DNA from: Geosporobacter sp040797825
GTDB lineage: Bacteria; Bacillota; Clostridia; Peptostreptococcales; Thermotaleaceae
Assembly (NCBI GenBank): GCA_040797825.1
Contig: JBFNEZ010000005.1
Location: forward strand, 1-59,977
Direction: 5' to 3'
Length of the DNA stretch: 59,977 bases
The notes below the pieces were generated by a model. It was not told the origin of the DNA. It was given only the letters and a program-made list of their open reading frames with translations, and did not search any database. Shown in pieces: positions 26,330 through 35,098 of this stretch. How positions within the stretch are numbered: position 1 is the first letter of the stretch; each line of letters begins with the position of its first letter. The position numbers and the translations under genes are program-made.

Positions 26330-26397
26330 GTTCCATGTTAGAACGTATTTTGTATGAAATCAATGTTCTAAATCGGAACGATGTTCTATTTCGATAC
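26330..26397 (-). promoter_or_regulatory. three enhancer-like palindromes upstream of the AOR sigma-54 promoter
   Basis: Read on the minus strand at 26330-26344 the site is GTTCTAACATGGAAC. On the plus strand there are GTTCTAAATCGGAAC (26365-26379) and GTTCTATTTCGATAC (26383-26397). All share GTTCTA and, in two cases, a GAAC mirror half. They lie 95-180 bases upstream of the -24 element, where a sigma-54 activator binds. Which activator is unknown. Confidence 0.6.
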
Positions 26398-26762
26398 AGT
26401 TACTATCCTATAAGATGAAGGGGATAGGATATTTCTAAGCAAAATATAAACAAGAAAATTAGAGGAATTTGTCGATTGATAGCGAATAATATCATGAGCA
26501 CATTTGGCATGACGAGTACATCTAAAAGGATGTATTCATTAAAAATATATATTGATAGATCAAGAAGAAGCCGTTGTCCAGATAAGCCACATCTTTTAAC
26601 GTAGAGAGTTAATAATAGGACATCCATATACATGGGTTCTTTTTTTATGAAATAATAGTTAAAAATTAGTAAGGGAAGGTGAGTATAAGCAGACTTGAGA
26701 TATTAAAAGGACTTTAAACAAATCATCATCAAAGGGACACAATACATAAAATGGAGGAAAAG

Positions 26763-28793
26763 ATGAGAAACTTAGGAAAAGCAAGCATATCTAGTAGAAT
26801 AATTCTATTAATCATTAGTTCACTGGTTGTGACAATTACAGCCTTGTCTATTGTTTCGGTAAAAACCAATACAGGCTTGCTGTATAGCCAAATGGAGCAA
26901 AACGGAAATCAAATGGCACAAATGATTTTACAACAGATAGAGACAGAAAATGTAACAGATGTAGAAGTAGAGAATATACTAAATGACTATTTATACGATG
27001 TCTCTAGTATAATCGGGAATATGTCTCAATTAACCAATGAAAGTTTGGAAGAATTAGTGGATAGGACAAATGTGTCTGAAATTAATATTATAAATGAAAC
27101 AGGGACCATAATTCTCTCAAATTATCAAGATAATATTGGATTTGTTTATCCTCAAGAGCATGCTATGCAGGAGGTTTTTCAGGGAAGAAAAGAAAAGCTT
27201 GTAGAAGCTATCCGTAAAAGTATGATAGATGATAAGCTCTATAAATATGGAGGAATGAAGCTGCCCGATGGCGCCATACAGGTTGGGATTTCAGCCAATG
27301 TTGTAAATGAAATGAAGAAGAATATAAATATTCAAAAGAAACTAGAAGAAATTACACAATCAGAACATGTTGTATATGCTCTGATATTGGATAAAGAATA
27401 TAAAGCCATTGCCCATGGAGAACCGGATAGGATTGGGATGGTTTTTGAGGATGAAGGAATTCGAGGAGCTGTAGAACAGGGAAAGGAATATGCTGGAGTT
27501 CATCACAGCAAAGAAAGAGGTCTTGAAATCTACGATGTAATTATCCCTCTGAAAAATCCAGATGGAGAAATTGCTGGAGCTGTCAACATAGGGCTTTCCA
27601 TGGCTCAGGTAGGTATTGCTGCTAAAAATATGATGCTAAGGATTATCTTAATCTCTGTTTTAATTTTTGTGCTGATGATTGCTGGTACCTATTTGTTCAC
27701 AAAGAAAAAAATTACGCAACCTATAGAAATGTTATCCAGTGTAATCAATAAAACGGCAAAACTGGAGCTTACTAAGGACAGGGCCATGGAGTTTCTAACG
27801 AACTCAAAGGATGAAACAGGGACAATGGCGGTAGAAATATTCAATATGAGAAAATCTTTAAAAGAGATTGTTGAAAACATCAAGGAGCAGGGAAATATTT
27901 TGCTGGATAGTGCTGAAAATCTATCAAAAAGTACAAGGGAGACCGTCGTATCTATCGACCAAGTTGCAAAAACAGTAGAAGAACTGGCTAGTGGTGCAGC
28001 AGATCAAGCCCAACAAACCACCGACAGCAATCAAAAGCTTGGAGATTTGAATCATAAAATGAATGACCTTATTGATAATATTCATACTATGGCACAACAT
28101 GCGGATAAGACAAAGGATATTAATCAAAATTCAATGGCATTGATGGTAGATCTAAAAGAAAATATGAAAATCAATCAAGAAATGGCATCAAAGGCGGTTG
28201 AAAATGTAAATAATCTATCTGGGAAATCTAGCTCTATAGGGGAGATTGTGAATGTGATACAATCCATAGCAGAACAAACCAATATGCTGGCATTAAATGC
28301 CGCAATCGAAGCGGCTAGGGCTGGTGAAGCTGGAAAAGGCTTTGCTGTAGTTGCTGAGGAAGTGAGAAAACTAGCGGAGCAAACCACAGATTCAACGAAT
28401 AAAATAAAAGAAATTACTTCAGACATCCAAAAGGATATAGAAGCTGTAAAAGAGAATATGGATGGTGCCCAACAGGTTGTAAACGGTACAGAAAGGGCTG
28501 CCTTTGAGGTAGAAGGAGCCTTTGAGGAAACAACAGCCTCATTGAATTCGATTATCAGAGAAATAGAGAGATTAACCAAGGATATAGAGCTGGTAAAGCA
28601 GCATAAGGATGAGGTTATGTTCTCGATAGATAATATTGCAGCCATTACCCAACAGGCCTCCGCTGCCACCGAAGAAGTATCAGCGACCGTTGAGGAACAG
28701 ACATCGACGATGGTAGAAATAGAGCAAATGGCTGAAAATCTAAAAAATATAGCAATAAGCTTAGAAAAAAAGTTGAATTTATTTAAACTTTAG
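26763..28793 (+). CDS. methyl-accepting chemotaxis protein
   Basis: A 676-residue chemoreceptor. A transmembrane helix (about residues 12-34), an extracytoplasmic Cache-type sensor (about 40-285), a second helix (about 288-308) and HAMP lead to a signalling domain whose CheA/CheW-binding tip (EQTNMLALNAAIEAARAG, then GKGFAVVAEEVRKLAEQT) is intact. I chose ATG 26763 since GGAGG sits 5 bases upstream; an ATG four codons earlier overlaps that site. It resembles the receptor at 6767 in architecture but not closely in sensor sequence. The ligand is unknown. Confidence 0.93.
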   Translation: MRNLGKASISSRIILLIISSLVVTITALSIVSVKTNTGLLYSQMEQNGNQMAQMILQQIETENVTDVEVENILNDYLYDVSSIIGNMSQLTNESLEELVDRTNVSEINIINETGTIILSNYQDNIGFVYPQEHAMQEVFQGRKEKLVEAIRKSMIDDKLYKYGGMKLPDGAIQVGISANVVNEMKKNINIQKKLEEITQSEHVVYALILDKEYKAIAHGEPDRIGMVFEDEGIRGAVEQGKEYAGVHHSKERGLEIYDVIIPLKNPDGEIAGAVNIGLSMAQVGIAAKNMMLRIILISVLIFVLMIAGTYLFTKKKITQPIEMLSSVINKTAKLELTKDRAMEFLTNSKDETGTMAVEIFNMRKSLKEIVENIKEQGNILLDSAENLSKSTRETVVSIDQVAKTVEELASGAADQAQQTTDSNQKLGDLNHKMNDLIDNIHTMAQHADKTKDINQNSMALMVDLKENMKINQEMASKAVENVNNLSGKSSSIGEIVNVIQSIAEQTNMLALNAAIEAARAGEAGKGFAVVAEEVRKLAEQTTDSTNKIKEITSDIQKDIEAVKENMDGAQQVVNGTERAAFEVEGAFEETTASLNSIIREIERLTKDIELVKQHKDEVMFSIDNIAAITQQASAATEEVSATVEEQTSTMVEIEQMAENLKNIAISLEKKLNLFKL

Positions 28794-28819
28794 GTGTTTT
28801 CAGGGAAATAGAAATGTAA

Positions 28820-28877
28820 TTTTGTAAATAGAAAGAGGGACAGACTGACCAGTCTGTCCCTCTTTCTATTTACAAAA
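28820..28877. repeat. perfect 27-bp inverted repeat (MITE/REP-like, may act as terminator)
   Basis: Bases 28820-28846 and 28851-28877 are exact reverse complements with only GACC between them. The core GGGACAGACT resembles other GTCCC repeats in this window. A stem this long and perfect is more than a terminator needs. It starts 27 bases after the chemoreceptor stop and would still stop transcription. It may be a small mobile palindrome. Confidence 0.75.
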
Positions 28878-28985
28878 TCAACTTGATTTTTTTCAATGCC
28901 CTATCAGATTATAGTGGACAGCTGTTCCTTAAACAATGTAGAGGCTGTACATTTGAAGAGCGTGTTTACATGAACCATGAGAAAA

Positions 28986-29705
28986 TTAAATGTCATTGGA
29001 GTATAAATAATACGTATATCGGTTGCCAGCATAATAAGTTTCCGTATATTCAAAAATCTCACCACTTTCTAAGAAGCTAAGATGAGCAATTTTAAGAAGA
29101 GCAGTATCGCCAATTTCCAGAAGTTTTGTTTGTTCGATAGTAGGAAGAGTAGCATTTACTGCGTAATTAGAAACTTTTGGAGATATGCCTAATTCATCAC
29201 CAATGTATTGATAGAATGAACCTTCTAATGTACTAATATCCAAGGCTGGAACAACATCACATTTTATATAAGTATAGCTTAAAGCAACTTTTACTCCATC
29301 AGCTGTACGAATTCTAGAAAAGTAATGGATAAAGCTTTTGGTATCTACTCGAAGCTTTTCTGCTATTTCAGGTATCTCTTCACCTCTATAAATACGGTAT
29401 TCTAATAAGATAGCTCCAGGCGTTTGACCAATAGAAAGTATATCTTGTGTAAAGCTGCGAGAATGACCAAATATTTTTTTTACATTGGAGTCACGTACAA
29501 AGCTTCCTTTTCCAGCAATACGTTTGATATATCCCTTGGTAAATAATGACTGGAGGGCTTTGGTTACGGTCATACGGCTAACGCCGTAGATTTTACAGAG
29601 TTCTTTTTCTGTGGCAATTTGATCACCGATTTTTAGTTCGCCACTTTGTATTTTCTGTATAAGCTGGTTTTCTATCTCTAAATATTTTGGTAATTTTTTT
29701 TTCAT
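28986..29705 (-). CDS. GntR/HutC-family transcriptional regulator
   Basis: A 239-residue repressor. The winged helix-turn-helix occupies residues 5-70 (LKIGDQIATEKELCKIYGVS, then RMTVTKALQSL) and a UTRA ligand-binding domain covers about 90-235. UTRA regulators commonly sense phosphorylated sugars. It is divergent from the PTS operon, and the shared region contains palindromes of HutC type, so it most likely represses the PTS genes until an amino-sugar phosphate binds. Confidence 0.9.
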   Translation of the reverse strand: MKKKLPKYLEIENQLIQKIQSGELKIGDQIATEKELCKIYGVSRMTVTKALQSLFTKGYIKRIAGKGSFVRDSNVKKIFGHSRSFTQDILSIGQTPGAILLEYRIYRGEEIPEIAEKLRVDTKSFIHYFSRIRTADGVKVALSYTYIKCDVVPALDISTLEGSFYQYIGDELGISPKVSNYAVNATLPTIEQTKLLEIGDTALLKIAHLSFLESGEIFEYTETYYAGNRYTYYLYSNDI

Positions 29706-30011
29706 AGTATCCCTTCTTGCAGAAAAAAAGTATACCTATCTCTAGGCTGGAGTCAAAATGAGACAGTACATCACGCATTCTGCTGAATTTATTTTCTCAA
29801 TAGATGGGTTATGACCAATCCTTGTGAGTACATTTAAGATATTCATCCTAATTGTATATTATATATTTTCAAAAGATATGTCAATTAGTTTTAAATATTA
29901 TGTAATGTATATACAAATATGACATAGTATTTAAATATAGAGAGTATTTTGTTCAGTCTGTACGACAGATTATATTCAAAATATAAAAGAATGAAAATTA
30001 AGAAAATCCAT

Positions 30012-30040
30012 TGCAAAGTGATATTGAGTATGATACTATA
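30012..30040 (+). promoter_or_regulatory. sigma-A promoter of the PTS operon
   Basis: TTGCAA (30012-30017) and TACTAT (30035-30040) are spaced by 17 bases. The start of transcription would fall inside the operator palindrome that follows. Confidence 0.55.
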
Positions 30041-30043
30041 CTA

Positions 30044-30084
30044 CTAAATGAATATACAAATCATAAATGTATATTCATTTAGTG
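30044..30084. promoter_or_regulatory. operator palindrome of the PTS operon
   Basis: Two perfect 16-base arms (ACTAAATGAATATACA and its complement) flank a 9-base spacer, immediately downstream of the -10 element. A related 10-base palindrome, TGTATATACA, lies at 29906-29915 nearer the GntR gene. The position suits repression by the divergent GntR protein with autoregulation. Confidence 0.65.
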
Positions 30085-30115
30085 TATTGTCTATAAGGAT
30101 GAAAGGAGAAACATA

Positions 30116-30553
30116 ATGAAAAACATTATTCTCGTGACACATGGTAAATTTGCAGAAGGTATTAAGGATTCTGTAGAATTGATAATGGGGGAAATGCAGC
30201 AGGTTGCTATTATCAGTGTAACAAACAAAGAAACGATTTCACAAGTACAGGAAAGCATAGAAGAAAAAATTGCAAATTTTAGAAACCCCTATCCGATAGT
30301 AATCTTTACTGACATTCTTGGGGGAAGTACCACTCAGGCTGCAATAAAATGTATTTCTAATCATAGGCTCCTTTACCTTATTTCAGGATTAAACTTAGGC
30401 TTACTTCTGGAAGTGATGCTGATTGAACTAGACGATAATCATTTAGAAAATATGAAGAAACTAAAAACTGCAATAGAAACATCAAAAAATAGCATTCAAC
30501 TAGTAAATGATGCATTCGATGTAAGTCAGAATAACTTAGAAGATATTCTATAG
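30116..30553 (+). CDS. mannose-family PTS component EIIA
   Basis: A 145-residue cytoplasmic protein that accepts phosphate from HPr on the His in LVTHGKFAEGI and passes it to EIIB. Other family marks are FTDILGGSTTQAA and SGLNLGLLLE. AAAGGAG precedes the ATG. It opens an operon containing all four mannose-family PTS proteins as separate genes. Confidence 0.92.
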   Translation: MKNIILVTHGKFAEGIKDSVELIMGEMQQVAIISVTNKETISQVQESIEEKIANFRNPYPIVIFTDILGGSTTQAAIKCISNHRLLYLISGLNLGLLLEVMLIELDDNHLENMKKLKTAIETSKNSIQLVNDAFDVSQNNLEDIL

Positions 30554-30570
30554 GCGGAGGGGGTGATCCG

Positions 30571-31056
30571 ATGATAAAGGTTTTACGGGTAGATGATCGG
30601 TTGTTGCATGGTCAGGTTGCAGTAGCTTGGAGTTCCTATTTAGACATTGACACAATTTTGATTGGAAATAACAAGCTGATCACAGATCAAACCATGCAAA
30701 TTGCATTTAAACTTGCAAAGCCGGCAGATGTAATACTCTCTATGAAATCTCTAGATGGGGCAGTGGAGGTAATCAATAATCCAAAACATGAACACAGAAA
30801 AATACTGGTGGTTGTAGCTTCAATTGCTGAAGCAGAATATCTTTGCAAACGAACGAAGGGAATTCATAGTCTCATGATTGGAGGGCAGAGAGATCAAGGG
30901 GGTAGAAAGAAGATTCAAAATACGGTTTATTTAGACGAAAAGGATATGGAAACTTTAGAAGAAATAGCTAAACAAGGAATTGAAATCACATTACAAGCAG
31001 TTCCGACCTCTAAGAAGCTTACCTATGAAGATATTAAAAATCAATATAATACATAA
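30571..31056 (+). CDS. mannose-family PTS component EIIB
   Basis: A 161-residue sugar phosphotransfer protein. The phosphorylated His lies in VDDRLLHGQVAVAW and the family motif MIGGQRDQGGRKKI is present. It is separated from EIIA by 17 bases. It transfers phosphate to the sugar carried by EIIC/EIID. Confidence 0.93.
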   Translation: MIKVLRVDDRLLHGQVAVAWSSYLDIDTILIGNNKLITDQTMQIAFKLAKPADVILSMKSLDGAVEVINNPKHEHRKILVVVASIAEAEYLCKRTKGIHSLMIGGQRDQGGRKKIQNTVYLDEKDMETLEEIAKQGIEITLQAVPTSKKLTYEDIKNQYNT

Positions 31057-31070
31057 GGAGTGATGTGGTT

Positions 31071-31853
31071 ATGACATTGGTACAGGCAGTATTGCTAGGA
31101 TTGCTTGCAGGTTTTGCAATCTGGGATGGTCGTGTCTATGGGATGTGGATGCTAGATCGACCATTGATTACAGGCCCACTAGTTGGGTTGATTCTGGGCG
31201 ATGTCCAGACGGGAATTATAATGGGTGCTTCCGTTGAATTGGTATTGATGGGAATTGCGGGGATTGGTGCAGCAACACCCCCAGATGTTGTATCAGGCGG
31301 TATTTTAGCCACAGCCTTTGCAATTACTTCAGGGTTAGACACCAGTGCTGCTGTAGCTTTGGCCCTCCCCATTGCAACCCTTGGGCAAAGTGTTGGCATT
31401 TTAGACAGAACTGTCAATGGTATATTTGTTCACTGGGCCGATAAGGCGGCAGAGAATGGGGATTATAAGGGGGTGAGCAGGGCACTTTGGGCTGGGGCTG
31501 GTCTATTCTTCATTTCTTCTTTTTTAGTTGTCTTTATTGGTTACTTATTGGGCTCTGCGGTGATTGCAGGTTTTATTGCATGGATTCCAGAAAAGGTCTT
31601 GCTTGGTTTAAGAGTAGCCAGTGGAATGCTTCCTGCCCTAGGGATAGCTATTCTCATGCAGCTGTTGTTAAATAAGAAAAATGCTGCCTATTTGTTTGTA
31701 GGGTGGGCTCTTACTGCACTAATGGGTGTAAATACCGTTGGAGTAGCAGTCATTGGGGCAACAATTGCTTACACATTTTATCAAAGCTTAATTTCAAAAT
31801 CAGCAATGACGGACTTAGCAACACAATCTGATGATTTAGGAGGGGAGCTATGA
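31071..31853 (+). CDS. mannose-family PTS permease component EIIC
   Basis: An integral membrane protein of about 260 residues with roughly eight hydrophobic segments and the family start LVQAVLLGLLAGFAIWDGRV, forming the channel together with EIID. I chose ATG 31071, 10 bases after AAGGAG; a GTG two codons earlier is closer and possible. It overlaps the EIID start. Confidence 0.9.
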   Translation: MTLVQAVLLGLLAGFAIWDGRVYGMWMLDRPLITGPLVGLILGDVQTGIIMGASVELVLMGIAGIGAATPPDVVSGGILATAFAITSGLDTSAAVALALPIATLGQSVGILDRTVNGIFVHWADKAAENGDYKGVSRALWAGAGLFFISSFLVVFIGYLLGSAVIAGFIAWIPEKVLLGLRVASGMLPALGIAILMQLLLNKKNAAYLFVGWALTALMGVNTVGVAVIGATIAYTFYQSLISKSAMTDLATQSDDLGGEL

Positions 31854-32698
31854 TGATAGAAAATAAGGCAGCAGATATAAAAGAAGAATCTGTACTGACA
31901 AAAGAAGATTTTAGGAAAACCTTTTTCCGTTCTTTTCCGCTTCAAGCTTGTTTTTGTTACGAACGTATGCAGAATGTAGGCTTTGCCTATCAAATGATAC
32001 CTGTATTAAAGAAATTGTATCCAGATAAAGAAGAGGCATCGGAAGCGCTGAAGCGTCATTTGACCTTTTTTAATACAACACCAGCTGTAGTAACGTTTAT
32101 TACAGGAGTATGCATTGCCTTAGAAGAAAAATTTAAAAAGGCAAAGGATCGGGGGGAAGATTTTGATGTAGACTCAATTAGTGCCGTAAAGACTGCTTTA
32201 ATGGGACCTTTGGCAGGGATTGGAGATTCGTTTTTCTGGGGTTCTTTTCGAATAATCGGTGCAGGGATTGGTGCCAGTCTTGCTTTGAAAGGTAGCATTC
32301 TAGGTGCAATTTTATTTTTCCTTATTTACAATATTCCCCACTTAATTGTTAGATACCAGGGATTGAAAATTGGATACAAAAGTGGTGTTAACTTTCTAGC
32401 AGCAGCATCTGAAGGCGGAGTCTTTAGCATTTTAACTGAATGTGCAAATGTACTAGGCATTATAGTTGTGGGTTCCATGATAGCAACATTAATTAAGCTA
32501 ACCACTCCATTGGTATTAACGATTGGTCAGGCAGCCATAGAAGTGCAATCTATTTTTGATGGTATTTTAACAGGGATTCTCCCATTAGGCTTAACATTTA
32601 TCATTTATATACTATTAAAGAAAGGGATAAAGACAACAACCTTATTATGGGGTATCATTCTAGCAGGTATCCTGGGTTCTGTCATCGGTATATTATAA
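31850..32698 (+). CDS. mannose-family PTS permease component EIID
   Basis: A 282-residue membrane protein typical of EIID: a long amphipathic N-terminal region (RSFPLQACFCYERMQNVGFAY) and hydrophobic helices in the C-terminal half, including MGPLAGIGDSFFWGSF. AGGAGGGG is at ideal distance from ATG 31850. With EIIC it moves the sugar. The specificity among hexosamines, mannose and glycated amino acids is not fixed by these sequences. Confidence 0.9.
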   Translation: MMIENKAADIKEESVLTKEDFRKTFFRSFPLQACFCYERMQNVGFAYQMIPVLKKLYPDKEEASEALKRHLTFFNTTPAVVTFITGVCIALEEKFKKAKDRGEDFDVDSISAVKTALMGPLAGIGDSFFWGSFRIIGAGIGASLALKGSILGAILFFLIYNIPHLIVRYQGLKIGYKSGVNFLAAASEGGVFSILTECANVLGIIVVGSMIATLIKLTTPLVLTIGQAAIEVQSIFDGILTGILPLGLTFIIYILLKKGIKTTTLLWGIILAGILGSVIGIL

Positions 32699-32700
32699 TT

Positions 32701-33783
32701 ATGAGACAAAAAACGACGCGAATGTATGATTATATTGGAGAAACACCAGAAGTTTTAAAACAGATTATATTAAATAGTAAAAAAATAACTTATGACTTTG
32801 TTGAGAAGTATAAAAATGTTGAAATTGATCAAATATATGTCGTCGGTTCAGGAACGAGCTATCATTCTGGATTAGCAGCAAAGACATTCTTAGAAGAAGT
32901 ATTAGATATTAAGGTGTTTATCCAATACCCTATTATTTTTAAAAACCAAGAAAAAATATTCAATAAGAATACGTTAGTTATTGGTATCTCACAGGGAGGG
33001 CAAAGCTTCTCAACGGTTTATGGCTTAGATTATGCGAAAGAAGTAGGGCTCAACACAGCTGCTATATCAGCCAATACACAAGCACGTATCTTTGAACACG
33101 CAGATGTATCTGTAAATTTAGCTGTAGGGGAAGAATTATGCGGAGCCAAGACAAAGGGTTATTCGGGTACGATTTGCACGCTTATGATGATAGGCTTGGA
33201 ACTTGCGCTTGCTAAAGGTGTGGTGATACCACAAAAGTATGAAGAATACTTAGGTAGGATGTATAAGGTAATTGATAATCTTCCAAATATAATGAGCCAT
33301 GCCACAGAATGGTATGATCGAATTCGAGGGGATTTTCTCTCCACGAAAAGGGTCATTGTGATTGGGCACAACGAAAATTATGCCAATGCATTAGAAGGAG
33401 CATTGAAAATTTTAGAAACGGTGCGCCAAGCAGTCAGTGGATACGAGCTGGAGGAATTTATTCACGGTATTTATAACTCTATCAATCCAGACACGCATAT
33501 TTTCTATATCGGTTCTAAGGGGCAGTATAAAGAGAGAGCTTTGCTGTTGAAAGAAACTATGAAAGACATGACACCGTATCATTATTTTATCGGTTCACCG
33601 AACAGTAATTACAAACCGTCAGAGAAAGATTTGATTGTTGATTTTGTGGATGACCCTTTCTTCTCTGTATGGGAATACATTCAACCGCTGCAGGTTGTTG
33701 CAGCCTTGGCCCCTGTAGAACTAGGAATTAATCCAGACATTCCTGCTGATCCAAAGTTTCATCAGAAAATGGGAAGTAAATAG
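32701..33783 (+). CDS. SIS-domain sugar-phosphate isomerase/deaminase or deglycase
   Basis: A protein of about 360 residues with two SIS domains (about residues 30-170 and 200-340). VVGSGTSYHSGLAAKTFLEE and GISQGGQSFSTVYGLDYA are the phosphosugar-binding loops. The relatives are FrlB/GfrF deglycases and AgaS/GlmS-like isomerases. ATG 32701 follows the EIID stop by two bases with no good ribosome-binding site, so it is probably translated by coupling. Because NagA follows and no classical NagB is present, conversion of glucosamine-6-phosphate (or galactosamine-6-phosphate) to a ketose phosphate is the leading guess. Cleavage of a glycated amino acid is the alternative. Confidence 0.78.
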   Translation: MRQKTTRMYDYIGETPEVLKQIILNSKKITYDFVEKYKNVEIDQIYVVGSGTSYHSGLAAKTFLEEVLDIKVFIQYPIIFKNQEKIFNKNTLVIGISQGGQSFSTVYGLDYAKEVGLNTAAISANTQARIFEHADVSVNLAVGEELCGAKTKGYSGTICTLMMIGLELALAKGVVIPQKYEEYLGRMYKVIDNLPNIMSHATEWYDRIRGDFLSTKRVIVIGHNENYANALEGALKILETVRQAVSGYELEEFIHGIYNSINPDTHIFYIGSKGQYKERALLLKETMKDMTPYHYFIGSPNSNYKPSEKDLIVDFVDDPFFSVWEYIQPLQVVAALAPVELGINPDIPADPKFHQKMGSK

Positions 33784-33788
33784 ATCTG

Positions 33789-33826
33789 AAAGGGTTGTCT
33801 AGAAATAGGCAACCCTTTTAAAAAAA
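33789..33826 (+). terminator. terminator after the SIS gene
   Basis: AAAGGGTTG and CAACCCTTT (9 bp, extendable by three pairs) are followed by TTAAAAAAATT. Partial readthrough would lower nagA expression. Confidence 0.65.
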
Positions 33827-33857
33827 TTGTGGTATAAAAGCTTAATGGAGGTAAACC

Positions 33858-35057
33858 ATGGGTGAATTTATTCGGGCATCGCGTATCTACTGTGAAGATG
33901 GTATGAAAGAAGGAGTCTTAAAATTGGAAAATGGAAGGTTTGCTGGGATATATTCAGAAATACCAAAGGGAAGTAAATCCATTGATTACAGCAACTATAG
34001 CATTATCCCAGGAATTTTTGACACCCATAATCATGGCGCAATGGGTTATTCTGTGAAAAAAAGAAAAACAAAGGACCATACAGAAGAAATACGAGGATAC
34101 CTTAAAGCATTGCCAGCACATGGTGTGACGATGGTTTTTCCAACTGTGATGGATGATTTTGGTTATGAGAGCATTGCTCAAGTGGCTGAAGAAAAGCTGC
34201 AGGGAGCAATAGTTGCAGGGATTCATTCAGAAGGACCTTTTTTGAATAGAGTAGGTGAAAAAGGGAGACCTAAGCCTTATCCGAAAATATCCTTAGATAA
34301 GGTAAAAGATATGATTGGCAAGTCTGGTGGAAAATTAAGACTATTTGCATTGGCACCAGAAATTCAGGACTCACAGAAGATAATTCAATATCTTACAAAA
34401 CACAATATAACAGTAGCCATTGCCCATAGCAATTGCAATGGAATGATGACACGGAAGGCCATTGAGGATGGAATTTCTGTAGCAACACACCTTGGAAATG
34501 TTATGACAGGAATTCATCATAGAGATATAGGTGTTTTAGGAGTCTGCTTATTGGATGACAGGATAGATTGTGAGCTTATTTGTGATGGTTTCCATATATG
34601 TAATGATATGCTGCAAATAATTTTAAAACTAAAAGATCCTAGCCGCATCATGATGATATCTGATGGAACCCCATTTTCAGGGGCGCCAATAGGTAGATAC
34701 GCAGGGGAATCAGAAGGATCTGTTTTGAATGTAGAAAGAGATGGACGTATTTTAGATGAAGATGGAAAAATAAGTGGAAGCTCAAAAACTGTTTTGGATG
34801 GAATAAGAAATCTAGTGGAAAATCTCCATATACCCTTGGAAGAAGTTTTACCCATGGCATCCCTCAATCCATGCCGAAAATATGGGTTTGAAAATATAAA
34901 AGGTTCTATTGCTCTAGGAAAAGATGCAGATTTTGTTGTTATTGATGAGGGGTTTGAAGTTGTAGCTACGTATATAATGGGGGAAAAAGTATATAGTGCA
35001 GAGCAAAAATCTGAGTTGTTCAATCCTGATTTTATAGAATTAAATAAATTATTATAA
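33858..35057 (+). CDS. nagA: N-acetylglucosamine-6-phosphate deacetylase
   Basis: A 399-residue amidohydrolase that removes acetate from GlcNAc-6-P (or GalNAc-6-P). Metal and catalytic motifs are present: IFDTHNHGAMGY, HSEGPFL with the metal-binding Glu, AIAHSNCN, ATHLGN and the catalytic Asp in MISDGTPFSG. GGAGG lies 6 bases before ATG 33858. Its place behind a PTS shows that the imported sugar is phosphorylated and N-acetylated. Confidence 0.9.
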   Translation: MGEFIRASRIYCEDGMKEGVLKLENGRFAGIYSEIPKGSKSIDYSNYSIIPGIFDTHNHGAMGYSVKKRKTKDHTEEIRGYLKALPAHGVTMVFPTVMDDFGYESIAQVAEEKLQGAIVAGIHSEGPFLNRVGEKGRPKPYPKISLDKVKDMIGKSGGKLRLFALAPEIQDSQKIIQYLTKHNITVAIAHSNCNGMMTRKAIEDGISVATHLGNVMTGIHHRDIGVLGVCLLDDRIDCELICDGFHICNDMLQIILKLKDPSRIMMISDGTPFSGAPIGRYAGESEGSVLNVERDGRILDEDGKISGSSKTVLDGIRNLVENLHIPLEEVLPMASLNPCRKYGFENIKGSIALGKDADFVVIDEGFEVVATYIMGEKVYSAEQKSELFNPDFIELNKLL

Positions 35058-35098
35058 TTTCGTTGATTAGTGATGGATGAGAATAAAGGAGGAGAATT

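Larger units (their letters stand above)
26161..26762. other. divergent control region between AOR and chemoreceptor
   Basis: About 600 bases hold the minus-strand sigma-54 promoter (26219-26236) and three enhancer-like palindromes (26330-26397). Bases 26400-26750 show no gene with a ribosome-binding site; they presumably include the chemoreceptor promoter, which I could not place. Confidence 0.55.
29706..30115. other. divergent control region of the GntR and PTS genes
   Basis: It contains TGTATATACA (29906-29915), a sigma-A promoter (30012-30040) and a long operator palindrome (30044-30084). No gene is seen. Confidence 0.6.

Noticed and set aside
26403..26633. 76-codon minus-strand hydrophobic frame upstream of AOR
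   Set aside because: AT-rich and hydrophobic by composition, with no ribosome-binding site. It lies in the divergent control region.
28175..28669. 164-codon antisense frame within the chemoreceptor
   Set aside because: It is the Ser/Ala-rich mirror of the coiled-coil signalling domain, with no ribosome-binding site.
28820..28877. CRISPR-like or phage attachment structure
   Set aside because: It is a single palindrome without spacers, repeats or an integrase nearby.
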